DNA of 64,000 nt. Source: JBGPTK01 sp963797765. Lineage in GTDB: Bacteria > Acidobacteriota > Terriglobia > Acidiferrales > UBA7541. Below, one piece after another: positions 27,866-35,804 of this stretch. The translations under genes were made by a program, and so were the position numbers. The notes beneath the pieces are model-generated. The model was not told the origin of the DNA. It did not search any database and saw only the letters and a list, made by a program, of their open reading frames with translations. Location: NCBI GenBank assembly GCA_963797765.1, contig CAWCQU010000002.1:186001-250000 (forward strand). Reading direction: 5' to 3'. Positions within the stretch are counted from its first letter, which is position 1. Every line of letters begins with the position of its first letter.

Positions 27866-28825
27866 ATGGGAAAACTTGCATTTCTGTTTCCGGGCCAGGC
27901 GTCGCAATATCCCCGCATGGGGCGCACGCTGCACGATCAGGTGGCCGTGGCGCGCGCGGTGTTTGAAGAAGCCGACCAAGCGCTGGGATTTTCTATTTCG
28001 AATATTTGTTTTGAAGGCACCGAGGACCAACTCAAGCTGACGCCCGTCACGCAGCCCGCGATTTTGACGGTATCGGTGGCAGCGTTTCGAGCTCTGGAAG
28101 AACGCGGCGTGACGCCGGATTATGTGGCGGGGCACAGCCTGGGGGAATATTCGGCGCTGGTGGCGGCGGGTGGACTTGATTTTACGGATGCGGTGCGGCT
28201 GGTGCATAAGCGGGGCAAGTACATGCAGGAGGCCGTGCCGGCAGGCGAAGGTGCGATGGCCGCGATTCTGGGACTTGCGCCCGCGCTGGTAGCGGAGATT
28301 TGCAAGAAGGCCGCCGACGGGCAGGTGATTTCGGCGGCCAATCTGAATTCTCCGGAACAGACGGTGATTTCCGGCCGCGCGGAAGCCGTGAAGCGAGCCG
28401 TTGAAGTCGCGTCTCAAAATGGAGCCAAGCGCGCCGTGATGCTGCCCGTATCCGCACCGTTCCATTGTGAATTGATGGCTCCGGCGCAGGCGCTTCTCGA
28501 AAAAGACTTGCGCGCCACGAAATTTCACGATTTGCGTTTTCCGTTGATTACCAACGTGGAAGCCGAGGCGGTGACCACCGGCGAAGAAGCGCGCGAAGCC
28601 CTGATCAAGCAAGTTTGCTTGCCCGTGCATTGGGAAGATTCCATACGCCAGATGGTGGAACTGGGTGTGAACACATTCATCGAAGTAGGACCGGGACGCG
28701 TGCTGAGCGGCCTGCTGCGGCAAATTGACCGCTCGGTTCGCTGCTTTAACGTGGAAGATCCCGCCAGCATGGAATCCATGCTCGAAAAACTAGCCCAGGC
28801 GCGGGCGGAAACTACCGAGAGCTGA
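27866..28825 (+). CDS. fabD: Malonyl-CoA:ACP transacylase
   Basis: 319 aa. GQASQ (10-14) and the catalytic elbow GHSLGEYSALVAAG with Ser91, plus PVSAPFHCELM with the catalytic His, identify FabD. It loads malonyl groups onto ACP for chain elongation. The start ATG at 27866 has AGGCGA before it. fabG starts 4 bp after the stop, so translation is probably coupled. Confidence 0.97.
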   Translation: MGKLAFLFPGQASQYPRMGRTLHDQVAVARAVFEEADQALGFSISNICFEGTEDQLKLTPVTQPAILTVSVAAFRALEERGVTPDYVAGHSLGEYSALVAAGGLDFTDAVRLVHKRGKYMQEAVPAGEGAMAAILGLAPALVAEICKKAADGQVISAANLNSPEQTVISGRAEAVKRAVEVASQNGAKRAVMLPVSAPFHCELMAPAQALLEKDLRATKFHDLRFPLITNVEAEAVTTGEEAREALIKQVCLPVHWEDSIRQMVELGVNTFIEVGPGRVLSGLLRQIDRSVRCFNVEDPASMESMLEKLAQARAETTES

Positions 28826-28829
28826 TCGA

Positions 28830-29576
28830 GTGTTCTCCCTCCAAGATAAAATCGCGCTGGTTACCGGTGCATCACAAGGAATCGGCCGGGCTACGGCGCT
28901 GGCGCTTGCGGAGGCCGGCGCGAAAGTGGCGCTGGCCGCGCGGTCGAAGGAAAAGCTAGCCGCGCTTGCGAGTGAGATCGAAGCCGCCGGCGGGAAAGCC
29001 TTGGCAGTCTCGATGGACGTGGCGGATGCGGAGCAAGTGAAGGCCGGGTTTCAGCAGACGATCAGCCACTTCGGCAAACTGGACATTCTGGTAAACAATG
29101 CGGGCATGGCGAAAGACGGCCTGGCGCTGCGGATGAAACTGGAAGATTGGGAAGCTGTGTTGCGCACCAATTTGACCGGAGCGCATTTTTGCATCCAGCA
29201 GGCGCTGGCAACGATGATGCGGCAGCGTTCCGGCCGAATTATTAACGTAACTTCCGTGGTGGCGCAGACGGGCAATGCGGGACAGGCGAATTACGTGGCG
29301 GCGAAAGCGGGCCTAATCGGATTAACGCGAGCGATCGCGATTGAAATGGCTTCACGCAACATCACCGTGAATGCGGTGTCGCCGGGATTCATCGCCACAG
29401 CCATGACCGAGGCGCTGACCGATAAAGTGAAAGAAGCGATGATAGCGCGCGTTCCGCTCGCGCGCATGGGCACCGATCGCGATGTAGCCGCGGCAATTGT
29501 GTTTCTGGCGAGTGATGAGGCAGGCTATATCACCGGCCACACTCTGGATGTGAATGGCGGGATGTACATGGGGTAG
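28830..29576 (+). CDS. fabG: 3-oxoacyl-ACP reductase
   Basis: 248 aa, GTG start at 28830. The short-chain dehydrogenase fold has TGASQGIG (12-19), NNAG (89-92), the catalytic Ser142, Tyr155 and Lys159 (SVVAQTGNAGQANYVAAK), and ends in TGHTLDVNGGMYMG, typical of FabG. It reduces 3-oxoacyl-ACP with NADPH in each elongation round. It lies 4 bp after fabD; acpP and fabF follow after a 191-bp gap that holds a palindromic repeat. Confidence 0.96.
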   Translation: MFSLQDKIALVTGASQGIGRATALALAEAGAKVALAARSKEKLAALASEIEAAGGKALAVSMDVADAEQVKAGFQQTISHFGKLDILVNNAGMAKDGLALRMKLEDWEAVLRTNLTGAHFCIQQALATMMRQRSGRIINVTSVVAQTGNAGQANYVAAKAGLIGLTRAIAIEMASRNITVNAVSPGFIATAMTEALTDKVKEAMIARVPLARMGTDRDVAAAIVFLASDEAGYITGHTLDVNGGMYMG

Positions 29577-29601
29577 AAGTTTTGGTGTAGGGTTTGAACC
29601 A

Positions 29602-29625
29602 CACAGCCAGGAGTGGCTGTGCTAC
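29602..29625. repeat. CACAGCCA-GGAG-TGGCTGTG palindrome with CTAC flank
   Basis: A perfect 8-bp palindrome with GGAG loop at 29602-29621, followed by CTAC, in the fabG-acpP gap. It is a minus-oriented single unit of the same family as 15431-15457. Being inside a likely operon, it would be transcribed as a hairpin. Confidence 0.75.
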
Positions 29626-29767
29626 TAAAGTATCGGTGCGGGTTTGTTGGCTAAGGTTGACCCGGCTGAGAGCCGCGCATAGAATATGTGGGATCAAAGA
29701 GCGGGATTGACGGCTGATTGCAAGCCGAACTACGCAGCGAATCGCCGAGACCGGAGGAACAATCAGA

Positions 29768-30013
29768 ATGGCCAGCGTTGATGAACGCGTAAAGCAGATT
29801 ATCGTCGAGCAGCTCGGCGTGGACGAAGCAGAAGTGACGCCGACCGCTTCCTTTGTGGACGACTTAGGGGCCGATTCGCTCGATACGGTCGAGCTGGTCA
29901 TGGCCTTCGAAGAAGGATTCGGCATCGAGATTCCAGACGAAGACGCCGAAAAAATCACGACGGTGAAAGACGCCGTCGCTTACATCGAAAAGCACGCCCA
30001 GGCGAAGAAGTAG
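29768..30013 (+). CDS. acpP: Acyl carrier protein
   Basis: 81 aa, ATG at 29768 after GGAGG. DDLGADSLDTVEL contains Ser37, the 4'-phosphopantetheine attachment site. The rest (VMAFEEGFGIEIPDEDAEKITTVKDAVAYI) is the standard acidic four-helix ACP. It carries the growing acyl chain between FabD, FabG and FabF and supplies acyl groups to PlsX. fabF starts 38 bp downstream. Confidence 0.98.
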   Translation: MASVDERVKQIIVEQLGVDEAEVTPTASFVDDLGADSLDTVELVMAFEEGFGIEIPDEDAEKITTVKDAVAYIEKHAQAKK

Positions 30014-30051
30014 TCCGCGTCCGCCGGACTCCGAACGGGAGAAAATCCAAG

Positions 30052-31296
30052 TTGAGCCGTCGAGTTGTGGTTACTGGCGTCGGGCTTGTCTGTGCGTGCG
30101 GCATTGGCACGGAAGAAACCTGGCAGAAATTGATTGCCGGCAAAAGTGGAATCCGCACCATCACGCAATTTGATGCGTCGGCATTCGACTGCCAGATCGC
30201 GGGGGAAGTCCACGGCTTCGATCCTTTCCAATGGATTGAAAAAAAAGAACTGAAAAAAATGGCGCGGTTCATCCAGCTAGCCATCGCCGCCACGGATTTT
30301 GCGATCAAGATGGCTCGGCTGGAAGTGACGGAGGAAAACGCCGATGCCACCGGCGTCTACATTTCCTCGGGCATCGGCGGATTCGACGTGATCGAGCGCG
30401 AGCACTCGAAATTTCTGCAGGGCGGGCCGGGAAAAATCTCGCCATTTTTCATCCCTGCGGCAATCGTGAATCTGGCGTCCGGAAATGTTTCGATCCGTTA
30501 TGGCGCGCGCGGGCCCAATTCCGCAACGGCTACTGCTTGCTCTGCTTCCGCGCACGCGATCGGTGACGCTTTTAAAATTATTCAGCGCGGTGCCGCAGAA
30601 GTGATGATCGCGGGCGGCTCCGAGGCGGCGATCACTCCTATGGGCATCGGGGGATTCGCGGCGATGAAGGCGCTCTCGACGCGCAATGACGAACCGACGC
30701 GCGCCAGCCGTCCGTTCGACGCGGACCGCGACGGCTTTGTGGTGGGAGAAGGTTCGGGCGTTTTGATTCTGGAGTCACTGGAACACGCCGAACAGCGCGG
30801 CGCGCCTATCCTGGCGGAAATTGTGGGCTATGGAATGTCCGGCGACGCCTATCACATTACGCAGCCCTCCGAGCAGGGCGATGGCGCGTTTCGCGTGATG
30901 ATGGTGACGCTGAAAGACGCGGGGATTACTCCGGAGCAGGTGGGCTACGTGAATGCGCATGGCACGTCCACGCCGATTGGAGACGCGCTGGAAACGGTGG
31001 CGCTGAAGCGCGTGTTTGGCGATCGCGCCAAGGATATGCCGATCAGTTCCACGAAGTCCATGACCGGGCATCTGCTGGGTGGAGCGGGAGGCCTGGAAGC
31101 GGGAATCAGCGTGCTCGCGCTGCGGGACCAGATTTTACCGCCGACGATTAACCAGGAAAATCCCGATCCGGCTTGCGATTTGGATTACATCCCCAACCAG
31201 GCGCGAAAAGCGATTGTGCGTTACGCGCTTTCGAATTCGTTTGGATTCGGCGGGACCAATGCTTCGCTGCTCTTCAAGCGATGGGAAGAACACTGA
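30052..31296 (+). CDS. fabF: 3-oxoacyl-ACP synthase II
   Basis: 414 aa, TTG start at 30052 (RRVVVTGVGLVCACGIGTEETW). The active site is TATACSASAHAI with Cys163, plus NAHGTSTPIGD and MTGHLLGGAGG with the two His, the Cys-His-His triad of elongating condensing enzymes. It condenses malonyl-ACP with acyl-ACP. No FabH-type initiating enzyme (Cys-His-Asn) is present in the window, so the starter condensation must be done elsewhere. etfB follows 64 bp later. Confidence 0.97.
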   Translation: MSRRVVVTGVGLVCACGIGTEETWQKLIAGKSGIRTITQFDASAFDCQIAGEVHGFDPFQWIEKKELKKMARFIQLAIAATDFAIKMARLEVTEENADATGVYISSGIGGFDVIEREHSKFLQGGPGKISPFFIPAAIVNLASGNVSIRYGARGPNSATATACSASAHAIGDAFKIIQRGAAEVMIAGGSEAAITPMGIGGFAAMKALSTRNDEPTRASRPFDADRDGFVVGEGSGVLILESLEHAEQRGAPILAEIVGYGMSGDAYHITQPSEQGDGAFRVMMVTLKDAGITPEQVGYVNAHGTSTPIGDALETVALKRVFGDRAKDMPISSTKSMTGHLLGGAGGLEAGISVLALRDQILPPTINQENPDPACDLDYIPNQARKAIVRYALSNSFGFGGTNASLLFKRWEEH

Positions 31297-31360
31297 GCGC
31301 CATTGGGACGGAAGTTTCTTGTTCGATTGAATTTTTTTCTTTGGCTTATGGGAGGGATTT

Positions 31361-32131
31361 TTGAAGATCGCAGTTTGCGTCAAACAGGTACCTGCAAAAG
31401 ATGCCCCGTTGAGCATCGCGCCCAGCGGTATGTGGATTCGCGAATCCGACATTGGGTTCGAATTGAACGAGCCGGATAGCTACGCGCTGGAAGAAGGCCT
31501 GCGGCTGAAGGAAAAGCACGGCGGCGAAGTGGTGGCGATCTCGATGGGGCCCGAGCGCGTGAAGCAGACCATCAAGGAAGCGCTGGCCAAGGGCGCCGAT
31601 CGCGGCATTCATGTTACGGATGATCAATTTTTCGAGCTCGACCCGCTGGGGAGCGCCCGATCGCTGGCCGCGGCCATTCAGAAAGAAAATTTCGATCTGA
31701 TCCTTACTGGATTGCAGAGCGATGACCAGGGATTCGGGCAGACGGGTGTTTTGCTTGCTGAATTGCTCGGACTGCCGCACGCGACGATCATCATGCAGAT
31801 CGACATGGCCGATGGCCGCATGAAATTAAAACGCGAATTGGAAGCGGGATGGTTCCAGTGGGTGGAGCTGCCGCTGCCGGCGGTGCTTTCGATTCAGTCT
31901 GGAATCAACAAAGTGCGCTACGCCACGTTGAAGGGAATCATGGCGGCCAAGAAAAAAGAGATCGCGGCGGTGCCGCGCGCGTCGCTGGGCGTGAGTTCGC
32001 CGATCACGCAGCGGGTACAAAAAATTTACGTGCCGCAGAAAACGAAGAAAACGGAGTTTATTACCGGGACGCCCAAGGAAATTGCGGTAAAGCTGGTTGA
32101 GAAGTTGAAGCATGAAGCTCGCGTTCTCTAG
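31361..32131 (+). CDS. etfB: Electron transfer flavoprotein beta subunit
   Basis: 256 aa; TTG at 31361, 5 nt after GGGAGGG, gives MKIAVCVKQVPAKDA, the classic EtfB start. LILTGLQSDDQGFGQTGVLLAELLGLPHAT and KLKRELEAGWFQWVELPLPAVLSIQSGIN match the AMP-binding subunit. With EtfA it collects electrons from acyl-CoA and other dehydrogenases. etfA follows 50 bp later; the quinone oxidoreductase that takes over the electrons is encoded at 40.8 kb, separated by three ADOP genes. Confidence 0.95.
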   Translation: MKIAVCVKQVPAKDAPLSIAPSGMWIRESDIGFELNEPDSYALEEGLRLKEKHGGEVVAISMGPERVKQTIKEALAKGADRGIHVTDDQFFELDPLGSARSLAAAIQKENFDLILTGLQSDDQGFGQTGVLLAELLGLPHATIIMQIDMADGRMKLKRELEAGWFQWVELPLPAVLSIQSGINKVRYATLKGIMAAKKKEIAAVPRASLGVSSPITQRVQKIYVPQKTKKTEFITGTPKEIAVKLVEKLKHEARVL

Positions 32132-32181
32132 GCAGGGGCGAAGAATCCGCAGAATTTGGCACACTGAGGTGAGACAAGTTC

Positions 32182-33171
32182 ATGAAAATACTTTTCATCA
32201 GTGAGCAGCGCGAAGGCAAATGGAACAAGGCGAGCCTCGAAACGCTCGCCGCCGCGCAGCAAATGGCGAAGGAAGGCCAAGGCTCGCTTGCAGGCCTCGT
32301 GATCGGCAAGGGCGTCGCCGCGCTTGCCGATGAACTGGCCGCGTTGCAACTTGATGAGGTTCTTTTGGTCGAGCACGATCTGCTCGAAAAATACACCCCA
32401 GATGGATTTTCGCTCGCGCTCAAGCAGGTGATTGAATCGGCCAAGCCGGATTTCGTGCTGATGCCGCACACCTATCAAGTGCGCGATTTCGCGCCGAAGC
32501 TGGCGGCTTCGATGGGAAAGGGAATGATCGGCGATTGCATCGGGTATCGCCACGAAAATGGGAAATTTGTTTTTGTGCGGCAAATGTTTCAGGGCCGCAC
32601 GGCGGCCGATGTGGTTTTCGAAGGCGAGGCACCCTGGGTCGCGACGTTCCAGACGGGAGCGTTCCGCGCCGATCTGGTTGCCGCGCGGCAGGGCGGCAAA
32701 GCTCCCGTAAAGCCGGTGGCAGTCGATCTAAAGCCAGAACAAATTCGCGCCAAGCCTTTGGAACTTTTCCGGGAAGCGAAGCAAGCGGTGGACTTGACGC
32801 AAGCGCCCATTCTGGTTTCCGTTGGCCGGGGCATCAAAGCACCGGAAAATCTGCCGCTCGCCGAGAAGTTGGCGCAATTGCTGGGCGGAGAAATTGCGGC
32901 CTCGCGCCCGATTTGCGATGAAGGATGGCTTCCGATGGAGAGGCAAATCGGCAGCTCGGGGCAGACCGTCGCGCCCAAGCTTTATCTGGCGCTGGGGATC
33001 AGCGGCGCGATCCAGCACGTTGTGGGCATGAAAGGTTCGCGCACCATCGTTGCCATCAATAAAGATGCGAACGCCCCCATCTTCGAAGTGGCCGATTACG
33101 GCATCGTGGGTGACCTATTCGAGATCGTTCCTGCGCTCACCGAAGAACTTGAGAAGTCGAAAAGCAGCTAG
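32182..33171 (+). CDS. etfA: Electron transfer flavoprotein alpha subunit
   Basis: 329 aa, ATG at 32182 after GAGGTGAGAC. The C-terminal FAD domain is plain: VSVGRGI, IGSSGQTVAPKLYLALGISGAIQHVVGM and TIVAINKDANAPIFEVADYGIVGD. With EtfB it forms the soluble FAD/AMP heterodimer that carries electrons from beta-oxidation to the membrane. The proximity to a fatty-acid synthesis block and to ETF-QO puts lipid synthesis and breakdown side by side. Confidence 0.96.
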   Translation: MKILFISEQREGKWNKASLETLAAAQQMAKEGQGSLAGLVIGKGVAALADELAALQLDEVLLVEHDLLEKYTPDGFSLALKQVIESAKPDFVLMPHTYQVRDFAPKLAASMGKGMIGDCIGYRHENGKFVFVRQMFQGRTAADVVFEGEAPWVATFQTGAFRADLVAARQGGKAPVKPVAVDLKPEQIRAKPLELFREAKQAVDLTQAPILVSVGRGIKAPENLPLAEKLAQLLGGEIAASRPICDEGWLPMERQIGSSGQTVAPKLYLALGISGAIQHVVGMKGSRTIVAINKDANAPIFEVADYGIVGDLFEIVPALTEELEKSKSS

Positions 33172-33374
33172 CCCTTCCAGCCCTGAGCGCTGAATAATTT
33201 GTCCGCTTCCGCGACGCCTGCTCCCAAAATCGCGCACTCGAAATTCCCGGATTTAGATCGTTCAGCTGTAAACCTCTGAATAATTGCTAATTACGCGACT
33301 GCGAGCTGGCATGCCAACTGCCTGCATAAAGCCGGATTTGTGTCCAAAGAAATGCGGGGGACGGGAGGCACGCG

Positions 33375-35789
33375 ATGGGGACGCTCTGGCAAGACCTGCG
33401 TTACGGAATCCGGATGCTGGCAAAAAATCCCGGGTTCACGGCAGTCGCAATCATCACGTTGGCGTTGGGCATTGGAGCCAATACCGCAATTTTTAGCGTG
33501 GTGAACGCCGTGGTGCTGCGGCCACTCCCCTATGCGGATGCTGGAAGGCTGATTTCCTTGGAGGAAAATGGCCATCACGGCCACCAGCTTTCAATTTCCT
33601 ATCCGGACCTGCTGGATTGGCAGCAGCAGAACCAGGTGTTTGAGAATATTGCCGGGTTTCAATCGGCCAGCTTCAATCTGGCTGGAGAATACCAGCCGGA
33701 GCGGATCCCGGGAAGAAACGTCACCCACAATTTTCTTGCCACACTCGGCGCTACACCATTTTTGGGCCGAGATTTTCTGCCGGAAGATGATCATTCGGGC
33801 GCGAGTCCCGTTGTGATCGTGAGCCACAATTTTTGGGAAAGGGTTTTGGGCGCCGATCCGAATGCGATTGGGAAGACTTTGCCGCTGAACGGAAGAGGCT
33901 ACACGATCGTAGGAGTGCTTCCGGCGGATTTCCGGTTTTATTTGTTAACGGATATCTACGCTCCCATCGGGCTGAACGCCGAAGAATTGAGTCCTCGAGC
34001 AGCCCACGCGGGAATCTATGGAATTGGGCGGTTAAAGCCTGGAATTACACTTGAGCAGGCGCGAGCCCAGATGGATACGATCGCGTTGCGTCTGCAACGC
34101 GAATATTCGAATACCAACTCGGGCACGGGCGCCACGCTCACGGAGCTTCGCGAAGATCTGACCGGCCAAGTCCGCCCGGTTGTTTTGATTCTGTTTGCCG
34201 CGGTGGGTTTTTTGCTGCTGATCTGCTGTATGAATGTTGCCAACCTGCTGCTGGCGCGGGCCGCATCGCGCACGCGGGAGATTGCCATTCGCACGGCCAT
34301 CGGCGCCACGCGCATGCGGCTGTTCAGCCAACTTCTCACGGAGAGCGTGCTGCTCGGCGTGCTGGGAGGCGGATTGGGGTTGCTCATCGGCGCTTGGGGG
34401 ACATCGGCGTTCGCCGCATTATTACCTGCCGGTTTGCGCCGGGTGGCGGAGATCAACATCGACGCACGAGTATTCGCCTTCACTCTGGCGATCTCGTTGC
34501 TCGCGGGAATGATTTTTGGCCTGGCTCCAGCACTGCATTCCATGAGGCTCGATTTGAACACTGGACTGCGGGACGGAGGAAAAAGTTCACAGTTCTTCTC
34601 TGGACACGAATTGTTCCGAAACTTTCTGGTGGTATCGGAAATCGCTTTGTCGCTTGTGCTGTTAACCGGCGCCGGATTGATGATCCGCAGCTTTGCCAGC
34701 GCGATGAAAGTGAACCTGGGGCTGAATCCGAAGAACATTTTGACTATGCAGATTTTTCTGCCGGATTCGAAATATCACGACGACGCGCAGACTCAGGCCT
34801 TCTTCGATCAACTTTCAGATCGGCTGAAAGGAATTCCCGGCGTGGAAGCCTCCGGCTTTATCACGCCTCTGCCGCTTTCGGGGGAAGGCTGGCAAGATGC
34901 GGTTCTGCGGGAAGGCCTGCCGCAACCGAAACCCGGCCAATTTCCTAGTTCCGATTTTCATGTCATCAGCCCCGGCTATTTGCAAGCGATGGGAATTCAG
35001 CTGCTGGAAGGGCGAGACTTCCGCGCCGCCGATGACCATGGTTCACCGGCCGTCGCCATTATCAGCCAGTCCATGGCGAGGAAATATTGGCCGGGCGAAG
35101 ATCCCGTCGGCAAGCGGTTTCAAAAAGGCGGCGGCCACGGGAAGATGACGATGCTGACGGTGGTGGGCATCGCGGCGGACACAAAGCAATACGGGCCTGC
35201 CGCGAAGACCTTGACAGAGTTTTATCTGCCATACCGCCAGAATCCTCTCCAGCGTTTTACGCTGGTTGTGCGAACCAAGTCAGACCCGCTGGCGATGCAG
35301 GGCGCCGTGCGCGAGCAAGTGCAAGCGCTCGACAAGGGCCAGCCGGTGTATGCCGTTCAAACGATGGAGCAGATCGTCGACAGTTCGCTTTCCCCCCGGC
35401 GAACCAATACGCAGTTGCTGGCCGGCTTTGCAGCGCTCGCGTTGCTTTTGGCAGCCGTTGGAATTTACGGCGTGATGGCGTATTTCGTGACGCAGCGGAC
35501 CAATGAAATCGGAGTTCGCGTGGCGCTCGGCGCACAAAAACGTGACATCCTGAAATTAGTCGTCGGCAAAGGCACAATTCTCACGCTGGCGGGTGCGGCT
35601 ATCGGTGTTGCCGCATCTTTCGGAGCGACGCGGTATCTGCAAAGCCTGCTGTTTGGAGTCAGCGCCACCGATCCGCTCACGTTTTTTGTGGTGCCTTTAC
35701 TGCTTTGCGTAGTGGCCCTCGCCGCCTGCTACATACCGGCGCGGCGCGCCATGCGGGTCGATCCGATGATTGCTTTGCGCTACGAGTAG
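33375..35789 (+). CDS. ADOP-type ABC permease, first of a tandem of three
   Basis: 804 aa, ATG at 33375 after GGGAGG, intact. It begins with LRYGIRMLAKNPGFTAVAIITLALGIGANTAIFS, has the MacB-like core (SISYPDLLDWQQQNQVFENIAGF), FtsX block NVANLLLARAASRTREIAIRTAIGA, a repeat of the same layout, and ends ARRAMRVDPMIALRYE. There is no prefix domain and no ATPase gene nearby. The next permease starts 15 bp after its stop, so the two are co-transcribed. It stands 203 bp after etfA. Confidence 0.93.
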   Translation: MGTLWQDLRYGIRMLAKNPGFTAVAIITLALGIGANTAIFSVVNAVVLRPLPYADAGRLISLEENGHHGHQLSISYPDLLDWQQQNQVFENIAGFQSASFNLAGEYQPERIPGRNVTHNFLATLGATPFLGRDFLPEDDHSGASPVVIVSHNFWERVLGADPNAIGKTLPLNGRGYTIVGVLPADFRFYLLTDIYAPIGLNAEELSPRAAHAGIYGIGRLKPGITLEQARAQMDTIALRLQREYSNTNSGTGATLTELREDLTGQVRPVVLILFAAVGFLLLICCMNVANLLLARAASRTREIAIRTAIGATRMRLFSQLLTESVLLGVLGGGLGLLIGAWGTSAFAALLPAGLRRVAEINIDARVFAFTLAISLLAGMIFGLAPALHSMRLDLNTGLRDGGKSSQFFSGHELFRNFLVVSEIALSLVLLTGAGLMIRSFASAMKVNLGLNPKNILTMQIFLPDSKYHDDAQTQAFFDQLSDRLKGIPGVEASGFITPLPLSGEGWQDAVLREGLPQPKPGQFPSSDFHVISPGYLQAMGIQLLEGRDFRAADDHGSPAVAIISQSMARKYWPGEDPVGKRFQKGGGHGKMTMLTVVGIAADTKQYGPAAKTLTEFYLPYRQNPLQRFTLVVRTKSDPLAMQGAVREQVQALDKGQPVYAVQTMEQIVDSSLSPRRTNTQLLAGFAALALLLAAVGIYGVMAYFVTQRTNEIGVRVALGAQKRDILKLVVGKGTILTLAGAAIGVAASFGATRYLQSLLFGVSATDPLTFFVVPLLLCVVALAACYIPARRAMRVDPMIALRYE

Positions 35790-35804
35790 GAAGCCAGGGG
35801 GCGT

